Below, one piece after another: positions 1 through 7,506 of a DNA stretch of 64,000 nt; position 1 is the stretch's first letter, and each line of letters opens with the position of its first letter. The notes beneath the pieces were generated by a model. It was not told the origin of the DNA. It made no database searches and saw nothing but the letters and a program-made list of their open reading frames with translations. A program made the translations under genes and the position numbers. Origin of the DNA: JAEUOS01 sp964470865 (GTDB taxonomy: Bacteria > Pseudomonadota > Gammaproteobacteria > Burkholderiales > JAEUOS01). The DNA lies in contig CAYYFR010000005.1 in NCBI GenBank assembly GCA_964470865.1, forward strand, positions 21,025 to 85,024. Reading direction: 5' to 3'.

Positions 1-387
1 CTCGAAGCGGGCCAACTGCTTGCCTCCGGTTCGGCTCGCATCATCGACGTGCGCAGCCGCTACGAGTGGGATTTTGTCGGCCGCATCGATCCCAGCACGC
101 TGATCGAATGGCGTATCTACGAAGCCGACGGCACCACCGCCATACGCAGCCGACCCAACGAGCACTTCGTCGACCAGTTGCGGGCACAGGCGCGAGCGGA
201 CCAGACGCTGCTGTTTCTGTGCCGCAGCGGCGTGCGCTCGCAGGGCGCGGCCGCAGCGGCTAGCGCCGCCGGTTTTGCCAATGCGTTCAACATCCTCGAG
301 GGATTCGAAGGCAACCCGGACGCAAGCAAGCAGCGCAACCATGTGGGCGGCTGGCGCAAACATGGGCTGCCCTGGATTCAGGGCTGA
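1..387 (+). CDS. Rhodanese-like sulfurtransferase, 5' end outside window
   Basis: The last 128 residues of a rhodanese domain are visible; the reading frame is open to the first base, so the start lies upstream of the window. An IIDVRSRYEW segment near the left edge matches the usual domain entry, and LFLCRSGVRS is the active-site loop with the persulfide-forming cysteine. The protein ends GWRKHGLPWIQG, typical of single-domain betaproteobacterial rhodaneses. Such proteins move sulfane sulfur in the cytoplasm; the acceptor here is unknown. It lies 33 bp before dsbB on the same strand and may share its transcript. Confidence 0.88.
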   Translation, partial: LEAGQLLASGSARIIDVRSRYEWDFVGRIDPSTLIEWRIYEADGTTAIRSRPNEHFVDQLRAQARADQTLLFLCRSGVRSQGAAAAASAAGFANAFNILEGFEGNPDASKQRNHVGGWRKHGLPWIQG

Positions 388-420
388 GGCCCACGCCGGA
401 TCACAATCCAGATCCCACAC

Positions 421-912
421 ATGCCCAACTTCGCCACACGTACCTGGCTTTTCACAGGCTTCGCCGCATGCGCCGGCCTGATCGGATTCGCCTTGTACCT
501 GCAGTATTTTGCCAACCTCGAACCCTGCCCTCTATGCATGCTGCAACGTGTGGCCTTCATTGCGTTGGGGCTGGTGTTTCTTGTCGGCGCACTGCATGGC
601 CCTGGCATGATCGGCGCCCGCGTCTATGCCAGCCTCGCGATACTGACCTCCGCTACCGGCATTGGCCTGGCTGCACGCCACACCTGGCTGCAATACAACC
701 CGCCGCAATTCGCTTCCTGCGCCGGCGACCTGTATTCGCAACTGGACCGCCTGCCGCTCGGACGCGTGATCGCCAATGCGATCCGCGCCACCGGTGACTG
801 CGCCAAGGTCGACTGGACCCTCATGGGCTTGTCGATCGCAGAATGGTCGCTGGTCTGGTTCACGCTCTTTGCCCTGGGTTCGGTAGCGCTGCTGCTGCGC
901 AAACGCCCCTGA
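421..912 (+). CDS. dsbB: Disulfide bond formation protein B
   Basis: Inner-membrane quinone reductase that reoxidises periplasmic DsbA. The 163-residue length is normal for the family. Four hydrophobic segments are visible. The two catalytic pairs are present: Cys36-Pro-Leu-Cys39 in the first periplasmic loop and Cys100/Cys127 in the second. The ATG start puts the first membrane helix at the expected position. It follows the rhodanese gene by 33 bp, and faces the convergent small DUF3820 gene. Identification rests on the cysteine spacing and topology and is strong. Confidence 0.95.
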   Translation: MPNFATRTWLFTGFAACAGLIGFALYLQYFANLEPCPLCMLQRVAFIALGLVFLVGALHGPGMIGARVYASLAILTSATGIGLAARHTWLQYNPPQFASCAGDLYSQLDRLPLGRVIANAIRATGDCAKVDWTLMGLSIAEWSLVWFTLFALGSVALLLRKRP

Positions 913-943
913 ATTGCCAGGCCTGGCGTGCATGGCGCAGCAC

Positions 944-1153
944 TCACTTGCGCAAGGGGTCGAGCAGCGACTTCAAACCGTTATGCTCCACCTCGTGCAT
1001 CAAGGCCAGCAATCGACCCAGTTCGCCCGCCGGAAAGCCCTGGCGCGCGAACCAGTTCAGGTAATAGCCTGGCAAATCGGCGATCACGCGCCCCTTGTAT
1101 TTGCCGTAGGGCATGACGCGCGTGACCAGCAGTTGCAGTGCTTCGTGATCCAT
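944..1153 (-). CDS. Small DUF3820-family protein
   Basis: A 69-residue protein beginning MDHEALQLL, with the family core MPYGKYKGRVIADLP and a C-terminal helix containing GRLLALMHEVEHNG. Proteins of this DUF3820 family are short, cytoplasmic and of unproven function; some are annotated as putative quorum-sensing-regulated factors. The frame stays open upstream to 1237, but the added residues are low-complexity, and the ATG at 1153 gives the usual family N terminus. It is convergent with dsbB and divergent from the 2-hydroxyacid dehydrogenase. Confidence 0.8.
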   Translation of the reverse strand: MDHEALQLLVTRVMPYGKYKGRVIADLPGYYLNWFARQGFPAGELGRLLALMHEVEHNGLKSLLDPLRK

Positions 1154-1289
1154 CGTGGAATGCCCTCTGGCTGGAGCCTGTATTGGATCATGATCAGCGC
1201 CGGCGCAGCCGCCTCTGCCAGCGCCGGCATGCGCCACAATAGCGCTGCCCGATGCGTAAAACGCACGACTCTCCCGTCACCAACCCGCC

Positions 1290-2249
1290 ATGACCGACAC
1301 TCTGCTGCTCGCCACCAAGCTGCCGCACTCTTTTCATGCCGCGCTGACCGAACGCTACCAAGTGCTGGGCCCGCTCACCGCACCTTTTCTGGACGCCGCC
1401 AAAAACCTGCCGACCGCCGATGCCAGCCGCGTGCGCGCACTGGTCACCATCGGCTCGGTCGGGGTTGCCGCCGAGGCTCTTGAACTTTTTCCGCAGCTCG
1501 GTCTGATCAGTTGCCTGGGCAGCGGCTACGAGGGCGTGCCCATCGCCGCGGCGCGCGAGCGCGGTATCACGGTAACCAACAGCCCCGGCGCCAACGCTTC
1601 CGCAGTGGCCGACCTGGCGCTGGGCCTCTTGATATCGGCCGTGCGTGATTTCGACGGCGCGCGCGCCTACCTGCGTGCCGGCAAGTTCGAAGGCAACGCC
1701 GGCGTGCGCCTGCCTGCGGTGCGCGGTCTCACCGGCCGCAAGTTGGGCATCTATGGCCTGGGCGCCATCGGCCTGAAGATCGCCCGCCGCGCGGCGGCCT
1801 GCGAGATGGAGGTCGCCTATCACAGCCGCAAGCCGCGTGAGGATGTCGCCTACCCCTGGCACCCGACGCTGGCCGCGCTGGCCGAATGGGCGGACGTGCT
1901 GATGGTGGCGGTGCGGGCGGACGCCAGCAATCGCCATGCGGTCAACCGGCAGGTCCTTGCCGCACTAGGTCCCGACGGCATTCTGGTCAACATTTCACGC
2001 GGGTCGGTGGTCGATGAGGCGGCGCTCGTCAGCGCCTTGCAGGAAGGCCTCATACGAGGCGCCGGGCTGGACGTCTACGAACGCGAGCCGCAGGTCACGC
2101 CGGCCTTGTTTGACCTGGCGCACGTGGCATTGACACCGCACATTGGCGGCAACACGCACGAGGCGCAGAGCGCGATGCATGCGATCGTGCTGGCCAATCT
2201 GGCGGCGTTTTTCGCCGGGCAACCGCTACCCACGCCGGTGCCGCTTTAG
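1290..2249 (+). CDS. D-isomer-specific 2-hydroxyacid dehydrogenase
   Basis: A 319-residue NAD(P)-dependent oxidoreductase of the glyoxylate/hydroxypyruvate reductase type. The Rossmann motif G156-L-G-A-I-G161 lies in the middle, followed by the VNISRGSVVDEAAL segment. The catalytic set is present as Arg237, Glu266 (in EREP) and His284 (in TPHIGG). Substrate specificity cannot be set from sequence: hydroxypyruvate, glyoxylate and other 2-oxoacids are all possible. The next gene starts 28 bp downstream on the same strand, so the two are probably co-transcribed. Confidence 0.88.
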   Translation: MTDTLLLATKLPHSFHAALTERYQVLGPLTAPFLDAAKNLPTADASRVRALVTIGSVGVAAEALELFPQLGLISCLGSGYEGVPIAAARERGITVTNSPGANASAVADLALGLLISAVRDFDGARAYLRAGKFEGNAGVRLPAVRGLTGRKLGIYGLGAIGLKIARRAAACEMEVAYHSRKPREDVAYPWHPTLAALAEWADVLMVAVRADASNRHAVNRQVLAALGPDGILVNISRGSVVDEAALVSALQEGLIRGAGLDVYEREPQVTPALFDLAHVALTPHIGGNTHEAQSAMHAIVLANLAAFFAGQPLPTPVPL

Positions 2250-2277
2250 TCACGCCCCAACCCGCTACCAGGCCCAC

Positions 2278-2676
2278 ATGACTCTGTGCATCAGCAGCTA
2301 CCACGCCCACATCTACTACGACCTTGCGAGTTCGCGCGGCGCGGCCCAGCGTTTGCGCGAGGGCATCGCCGAACGCTTCTCGGTGCGCCTCGGACGCTGG
2401 CACGATGTTCCGGTTGGCCCGCACCCGGGCCCCATGTTTCAGGTGGCATTCCTGCCAGCGCTGTTCCCGGCTTTCGTGCCGTGGCTGATGCTCAACCGCG
2501 CCGGCCTCACCGTGCTGGTGCACCCGAATACCGGCGCGCCGCGCGATGACCACCTGGTGCATGCGCTATGGCTGGGAAGCGTGTTGCCGCTCAACGGTGA
2601 TGTCCTCAGGATGGAAGAGGACGTGGCGGCGATGGAAACCGAGCCCAATACCCACCCTGCGCTTCGCGCCAACTGA
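2278..2676 (+). CDS. DOPA 4,5-dioxygenase-like protein
   Basis: A 132-residue protein. The ATG at 2278 gives the conserved opening MTLCISSYHAHIYYD, whose histidines (His9, His11) and the later LVHPNTG motif match the DOPA 4,5-dioxygenase family. That family cleaves catechol-type rings extradiolly, but most bacterial members have no tested substrate. The gene follows the 2-hydroxyacid dehydrogenase by 28 bp. An upstream in-frame ATG at 2143 lies inside the dehydrogenase gene and would add unrelated sequence, so it was not used. Confidence 0.85.
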   Translation: MTLCISSYHAHIYYDLASSRGAAQRLREGIAERFSVRLGRWHDVPVGPHPGPMFQVAFLPALFPAFVPWLMLNRAGLTVLVHPNTGAPRDDHLVHALWLGSVLPLNGDVLRMEEDVAAMETEPNTHPALRAN

Positions 2677-2685
2677 AACGGGCGC

Positions 2686-2712
2686 GCCCTGCCGCATGCA
2701 CGGCGGCAGGGC
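2686..2712. terminator. Hairpin between convergent genes
   Basis: A perfect 10-bp stem (GCCCTGCCGC with GCGGCAGGGC) with a 7-base loop sits between the ends of the DOPA-dioxygenase-like gene and the convergent amidotransferase gene. There is no T tract on either side. It probably serves as a bidirectional transcript end or a 3' stabiliser; a strict intrinsic terminator is less certain. Confidence 0.5.
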
Positions 2713-2726
2713 AGAGGCGATGTCGG

Positions 2727-3569
2727 CTAAGCCGCGATCGCGTCAGCCAGGCCGCCCCTTGCCGGCAGCACCGAAGCAATCGCCGCGCCGGCCTGGCTGC
2801 TCCACACCTCGGCGCCGTCAACCAGCACCTTGAGTTCGTTGCGCGAAAAGCGCGTCCACGTCTCGCCATGGGTGAGCGGCTCGGTAGCCACCAGAACCAT
2901 ATGGTCTTGCGTGCGATTGGCCTCGCTCAGATTGATACTGAGATCGTGATCCACCAGCTTGACACGGGGAAACGGATGCCGGCGCGCCATCCAGGTGAGA
3001 TCGGTGGCGCAGTGGGCGAACAGGGCTTCGCCGTTGCCCATGAGAAAGTTGAACACGCCATGCGCGGCTACCCGAGGTGTCAATTCGGCCAACGCGTAGG
3101 CGATCTGCTGCCAACCGGGGCGCCCGGATGCACCAAACCGTGCGCGCAGTTCCTGCAGCAGCCAGCAGAACGCGCGCTCGCTGTCGGTGCTGCCGACCGG
3201 TTCGAAATCACCATTGAGGCGCGGCTGGAAATCACCTAGATCGCCGTTGTGGCAAAAGGTCCAGTGCCGCCCTTTCCATTCGCGCACAAACGGATGGCAA
3301 TTCGACAAATGCACCTGTCCCTGGGTGGCTTTGCGAATGTGCGCCAGAACGATGCGCGAGCGGATCGGGTTGTTGCGCAAAAACTCCGCCAGAGGCGAGT
3401 CACTGGCACGCCGCTCGTCGATGAACACCCGACAGCCGCTTGCATCATGAAAGGCGATACCCCAGCCGTCGACGTGTTCCCCGGTCCGACCACCGCGCGC
3501 CGAGAAGCCGGTAAACGAAAACGTCACCGCGGTAGGTGCGCTGCTGGAAAGGGCGAACAACTGGCACAT
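2727..3569 (-). CDS. Class II glutamine amidotransferase (YafJ type)
   Basis: A 280-residue N-terminal-nucleophile amidotransferase. The start at 3569 places the catalytic cysteine at residue 2 (MCQLFALSS), as the family requires; a start 24 bases upstream would bury it. RKATQG, NCHPF and FCHNGDL are the glutamine-pocket motifs. YafJ-type proteins carry only the glutaminase fold with no synthase domain, and their acceptor is unknown; relatives act in ergothioneine or related amide chemistry. It lies 125 bp downstream of the acyl-CoA ligase operon on the same strand but is probably independent. Confidence 0.88.
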   Translation of the reverse strand: MCQLFALSSSAPTAVTFSFTGFSARGGRTGEHVDGWGIAFHDASGCRVFIDERRASDSPLAEFLRNNPIRSRIVLAHIRKATQGQVHLSNCHPFVREWKGRHWTFCHNGDLGDFQPRLNGDFEPVGSTDSERAFCWLLQELRARFGASGRPGWQQIAYALAELTPRVAAHGVFNFLMGNGEALFAHCATDLTWMARRHPFPRVKLVDHDLSINLSEANRTQDHMVLVATEPLTHGETWTRFSRNELKVLVDGAEVWSSQAGAAIASVLPARGGLADAIAA

Positions 3570-3694
3570 GCTGCCACTTTGCCTCAACCCCACACCTGAC
3601 AGTGCCCCGAAAAGACCCTGAATCGTGCCTCACCGTGCCGTTACAGCAGACTGCCCCAACCCGGCGAAAAGGCGCGCGCGGCCCTGGCGTGCCG

Positions 3695-5248
3695 TCAAAG
3701 CGCGCCGGTCGCACCCTTGCCGCCGAAGCGCTGCCTGAGATCCGCCTTGAGCACCTTGCCCAGCGCACTCTTGGGCAGAGCGTCCACAAAGGCGAAGCGT
3801 CGCGGAATCTTGTAGCCGCCGATAGCGCCGCGGCAGTGTGCAATCAGCCCGGGAGCATCGAGTGTCACACCAGGTTTGGGAATGACCACCGCGAACACCG
3901 CCTCGCCATAGGTTTCGTCCGGCACGCCGATCACCGCCGCCTCGGCAACACCGGGATGCGTGAACAGGGCCGCTTCAACCTCCGACGAATAGACGTTTTC
4001 GCCGCCAGTCACGATCATGTCCTTCTTGCGGTCGAGCAGGTACAGAAACCCTTCCCCGTCTTCACGGCCGATGTCACCGGTATGGAACCAGCCGTCGCGA
4101 AAGGTCTCGCGGTTGGCCTCCGGCAAACCGTAATACCCCGGCGTGACATTCGGGCCGCGCACGATCACCTCACCCGAGGCGCCGCTCGGTACCTCGCGGC
4201 CGGCGTCGTCGACGATGCGCAGATCGACGCCCGGCAGCGTCTTCCCGGCGCATGCCAGGCGTGCCGTATTGCCGCTGGCGAGCGCCTCCAGATGGTGGCG
4301 ATGTTCGAAGAACGAGAGGATCGGCGCGGTCTCGGTCAGACCGTAGCCTTGCGTGACGCTGGTCGCGGGCAAGGCTTCCAGGGCACGCCGGATCCAGGTC
4401 TCGGCCATGGGTGAACTGCCATACACCTGGATACGCAACGAAGACAGGTCGAACTTCGCGAAATCCGCATGCTGCAGCACCATGATCAGCATGGTCGGGG
4501 CCAGCATGGTGAAGCTGACCCGATGCCGCTCGATCGCCGCCAGGAACGCCGTCGGGTTGAACTCCGGCAGATAGACGTGGGCGCCGCCGGTCAGGGTGAG
4601 GGCAGACCCGAGCAAGTCCGCCGAATGGAACATCGGGGCGACGTGCAGGTAGATGTCGTCGTGCCGGATACCCAATGTGAGGCCGACCTGCAATCCGTTG
4701 CATGCGATGTTGCGGTGGGTGAGGCGAACCCCTTTGGCACGCCCGGTGGTACCCCCGGTGTAGAGCAGGATCGCGTCGTCATTTTCGTCGGCATCGCGTG
4801 GCGGAAGTGCAGCGGCGGAATCGATCAGATCATCATGCGAGCGCCGACCGGCGCCGTTTGCACCGAGCACGAAAGCATGCTCTCGCCAGGGTGCGAGCTC
4901 ATCGCGGTCCAGCAGCGCCAACAACAGTGGATCGATGGCGAGCAGCGCACAGTCTGCGTCCTTGAGCACAAACGCAATCTCGCGCGGCGCCAATCGAACG
5001 TTCACCGGCACCGGAATCACACCCGACCAGTAGCCCGCATGCAGCAATTCGGCCTGGCGAAACGAGTTGCGCGAAACAATGCCGATGCGCGCCCCCGGTG
5101 CCAGGCCCATTTTGAGCAGTGCACCGGCAAGGCATGCCACCCGGTGGACGTGCTCCGCCCACGAATGGATGCGCTCGGGTTCAATGATTGCCGGCCGGCT
5201 GGCGTGTTGACGACGCGCGCGTTGCAGCGCCGAAGACATCGAGAGCAT
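3695..5248 (-). CDS. AMP-forming acyl-CoA ligase 1
   Basis: A 517-residue member of the ANL superfamily, which activates a carboxylic acid to an acyl-adenylate and then a CoA thioester. The A3 loop YTGGTTGRAKG is at residues 163-173, GYGLTETAP marks A5, HTGD marks A7, and PKSALGK carries the A10 catalytic lysine (Lys498). The start at 5248 has a GGGGAGAG ribosome site 5-6 bases upstream. It is the last gene of a six-gene operon and a paralogue of the ligase at 7490. Motif context fits aromatic or medium-chain acids; the exact substrate cannot be read. Confidence 0.9.
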   Translation of the reverse strand: MLSMSSALQRARRQHASRPAIIEPERIHSWAEHVHRVACLAGALLKMGLAPGARIGIVSRNSFRQAELLHAGYWSGVIPVPVNVRLAPREIAFVLKDADCALLAIDPLLLALLDRDELAPWREHAFVLGANGAGRRSHDDLIDSAAALPPRDADENDDAILLYTGGTTGRAKGVRLTHRNIACNGLQVGLTLGIRHDDIYLHVAPMFHSADLLGSALTLTGGAHVYLPEFNPTAFLAAIERHRVSFTMLAPTMLIMVLQHADFAKFDLSSLRIQVYGSSPMAETWIRRALEALPATSVTQGYGLTETAPILSFFEHRHHLEALASGNTARLACAGKTLPGVDLRIVDDAGREVPSGASGEVIVRGPNVTPGYYGLPEANRETFRDGWFHTGDIGREDGEGFLYLLDRKKDMIVTGGENVYSSEVEAALFTHPGVAEAAVIGVPDETYGEAVFAVVIPKPGVTLDAPGLIAHCRGAIGGYKIPRRFAFVDALPKSALGKVLKADLRQRFGGKGATGAL

Positions 5249-5261
5249 GGACTCTCCCCGC

Positions 5262-5612
5262 TCAGGTGGAGCCTGAGGCCTTTGCCGCCTTGGCGCGATC
5301 GATGTACTTCTTGGTCGCATAAGCAACGCCGCTTTCGGCATAGCCCTTGCAAGCGCGATCCTTGAACTCGAGCGCGCGCTCCCATTCATCCACCGGGTAA
5401 TACTCGCGTTCGGCCACGCAGCGAATTTCTCGTACAACGCGCTCTTCGATGCCGAGCTTTTCGGCAATCTGGCGATCGGAAAAACCCGGCTGGCGCTTCT
5501 CCGGCGGCAGGTGCTCGGGATAGTTGATCTGGATCGCCTGCGACATCGACAACACCTGTTCCTTGTACTGCCGGTACAGCTCGGGATCGACAAAATAGAA
5601 ACCCATTCGCAT
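5262..5612 (-). CDS. Small unknown protein with a helix-turn-helix-like segment
   Basis: A 116-residue soluble, charged protein that I do not recognise. It opens MRMGFYFVDPELYRQYKEQ. Residues about 45-68, including SDRQIAEKLGIEERVVREI, have the pattern of a helix-turn-helix; the C terminus is lysine- and alanine-rich. There is no signal peptide or membrane segment. It is 13 bp upstream of acyl-CoA ligase 1 and separated from the Fe-S gene before it by 119 bp carrying a dispersed repeat. Its place in the operon suggests a partner of the ligase or an accessory regulator; both are inference. Confidence 0.75.
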   Translation of the reverse strand: MRMGFYFVDPELYRQYKEQVLSMSQAIQINYPEHLPPEKRQPGFSDRQIAEKLGIEERVVREIRCVAEREYYPVDEWERALEFKDRACKGYAESGVAYATKKYIDRAKAAKASGST

Positions 5613-5618
5613 GCTCCC

Positions 5619-5704
5619 TAAGAAAACCCTGAAACAGTCCCCGTATCGCGGACTCGCGGACGGCAGTCTGGAATCAAATCAAGACCATGCAAAAGCGACT
5701 CGTG
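5619..5704 (+). repeat. Dispersed repeat, copy A
   Basis: This stretch aligns without gaps to 34153-34238 over about 86 bases, with roughly three quarters of positions identical by eye. Shared blocks include TAAGAAAAC, CGGACTC and GCAGTCT. It lies in the 119-bp gap between two genes of the Fe-S/ligase operon and contains no gene. Copy B has terminal inverted repeats; in copy A only the left end is preserved. Confidence 0.7.
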
Positions 5705-5731
5705 TTCCATACGGACTTATGCGGCGTTTCG

Positions 5732-6598
5732 TCAAAGCAAATTGCGCTGCGTGGAGCCGACCGGGCACACCCTCATGCATTCGAAGCACTGACCCTGGCT
5801 CACATTCGAGTACGACATCGACCACAAAGTGCGGGTGAACTGCGAGGAATAGAGGATCATCTTGCGCTTCTCCTTTTCCGGCTCGTCGAACACCGCTTCC
5901 AGCGCCTTCTGAAAGCCCGGGATGAACGAGGTTTGCACGCGGGTGGTGCAGCGCGCAACATCATAGCGACGCTCCTTGACGCGGCCGCCCTCGAGCTTGC
6001 CGCCAAGACACCCACCATCGTCGATCGGGCAGGTCGCCATGCACGGCGTGGTGCCCAACTCATCCCACATCGAGACACACTCGGGTGCGGGACAGGCCGG
6101 TGTCGAAAGCGGCGCGTCCACCGGCAAGGGCAAGGTGGTCAGCACGGCGGTGTAATACATGAAGCCGAATTGCGGATGCAATACCGGCCCGGCCAGGCTC
6201 GGCGAACCGCAGCCCGCAAGTTCGGCGGCAAGCGCGATGTTCAAGAACGGCCGGCGCGCCCGGTCCACGCCCGGCGGGATGGTGACCGCGTAATAGCCGA
6301 AGCGCCGTTCGATGTGCTGCGCGATGCGGTTACCCATCGCGGTGACGCGGTCGGAGGTCGAGGTCGTTTCCATGTGGCGATAGCTCGGGCTGGCCCAGTC
6401 GCCGGCGCGCGGCTGGGCGCCGCCAAGCACGAATACGGTTTTGCAACCCGGCAGCAGTTCGCCCGGGCGCTGTCCCTCCATGGCTGCGGTGAACGCGTTG
6501 GCGTCCGCCACACCCGACACCAGTGCCCCGGCCTTCTTCGCCAGTTCGCCCAGCTCGCGCTTGTGGGCTTCCATCAGGTCCAGATCCGCTGCGCTCAT
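5732..6598 (-). CDS. QueG/reductive-dehalogenase-like Fe-S protein A
   Basis: A 288-residue cytoplasmic protein resembling the epoxyqueuosine reductase/reductive dehalogenase group. Nine cysteines are likely ligands: Cys169, 174, 186, 190, 197, 217 and the C-terminal Cys271-x2-Cys274-x3-Cys278-Pro. The spacing equals that of the next gene upstream almost residue for residue, so the two are paralogues. The first cluster motif is stretched compared with a standard ferredoxin CxxCxxCxxxCP. The ATG overlaps the stop of the upstream gene as ATGA, which implies translational coupling. Corrinoid binding is plausible from the family but is not shown here. Confidence 0.82.
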   Translation of the reverse strand: MSAADLDLMEAHKRELGELAKKAGALVSGVADANAFTAAMEGQRPGELLPGCKTVFVLGGAQPRAGDWASPSYRHMETTSTSDRVTAMGNRIAQHIERRFGYYAVTIPPGVDRARRPFLNIALAAELAGCGSPSLAGPVLHPQFGFMYYTAVLTTLPLPVDAPLSTPACPAPECVSMWDELGTTPCMATCPIDDGGCLGGKLEGGRVKERRYDVARCTTRVQTSFIPGFQKALEAVFDEPEKEKRKMILYSSQFTRTLWSMSYSNVSQGQCFECMRVCPVGSTQRNLL

Positions 6599-7506
6599 TT
6601 GAGCTTCCTTTCAGCCCGGCCGATCGGGCATACGCGCATGCATTCGAAGCACTGCGCCACACTTTCCTTGTAGAAGGCGATGGCCGACGCCGAACGGGTA
6701 AAGAAGTCGGAGTGGATCATCATGCGGCGGCGCTCGTCATCATCTTCGTTGGCGATCTGCTCCAAGGCCTTCTGGAAACTGTTGATGCCGAAATTCATCG
6801 CACGCGAAACGCAGCGCTCGCGATCGTAGTAGGTCGATTCAATCCGGTTGTCCGGGCCGATCGTCCCGTGCAGGCAGCCGCCGTCGTCCGACGGGCAGGC
6901 CGCCTGGCAGGGTGTCCTGCCGCCGGCCTTGTAGACCTGCACGCACATCGGCGCCGGGCACACGTCCTGCTCCAGCATCGGATCGACCGGCAACGTAAGC
7001 GTGGTCAGGCAAGCGGAGTAATACAGCAGGCCGTACTGCGGATTGAGGATGATGTTGGCGGCGAACGAACGCGTGCCCAGACCTGCAAGCACCGCCGCCA
7101 GCATCATCGAGAACGCCGGCTGATGCCCGCCCACCGGCAGGCCCGGCGCCTGGATCGCCTGGTAACCGTATTCCTGCTCGATGTGGTCGGCCACCAGATG
7201 AATCACGCGATCGTTGGCGAAGTCGTAGCCGTTCATCTCGATCAGCCGGTGGTCCGGTGACTGCCATGCACCGGCCGAAGGGCCGCGCACGCCGACCACC
7301 ACCACCGACTTCGCGCCCGGCAGGATGTCGTAGGGCCGCGAGCCTGGCGGCACGAATTCGTCCCAGCGCTCGACCGGTGCGATGCCCACCACATCCACAC
7401 CGGATGTCAGTGCGAGCTTGCGGAGTTCGTCGGCACGCGCCATCGCGATGGCCGTTTCCGCGTCGGGGGCCAGCGCCGCACGTACCAGCTCAGCCAGATT
7501 GGACAT
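6595..7506 (-). CDS. QueG/reductive-dehalogenase-like Fe-S protein B
   Basis: A 303-residue paralogue of the protein encoded at 5732. Its cysteines at 183, 188, 200, 204, 211, 232, 286, 289 and 293 follow the same spacing, ending in CFECMRVCPIG. The N-terminal part has the alpha/beta layout of the QueG-like catalytic region (VDVVGIAPVERWDEFVP, then ILPGAKSVVVVGV). The start MSNLAELVRA at 7506 lies 17 bases inside the end of acyl-CoA ligase 2, and its stop forms an ATGA overlap with protein A. Co-translation suggests a heteromeric complex of A and B. Substrate unknown. Confidence 0.82.
   Translation of the reverse strand: MSNLAELVRAALAPDAETAIAMARADELRKLALTSGVDVVGIAPVERWDEFVPPGSRPYDILPGAKSVVVVGVRGPSAGAWQSPDHRLIEMNGYDFANDRVIHLVADHIEQEYGYQAIQAPGLPVGGHQPAFSMMLAAVLAGLGTRSFAANIILNPQYGLLYYSACLTTLTLPVDPMLEQDVCPAPMCVQVYKAGGRTPCQAACPSDDGGCLHGTIGPDNRIESTYYDRERCVSRAMNFGINSFQKALEQIANEDDDERRRMMIHSDFFTRSASAIAFYKESVAQCFECMRVCPIGRAERKLK

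Noticed and set aside
5732..7506. Calling proteins A and B true epoxyqueuosine reductase (queG)
   Set aside because: The first cluster motif is stretched, there are two tandem paralogues, and the setting is with acyl-CoA ligases instead of tRNA genes.
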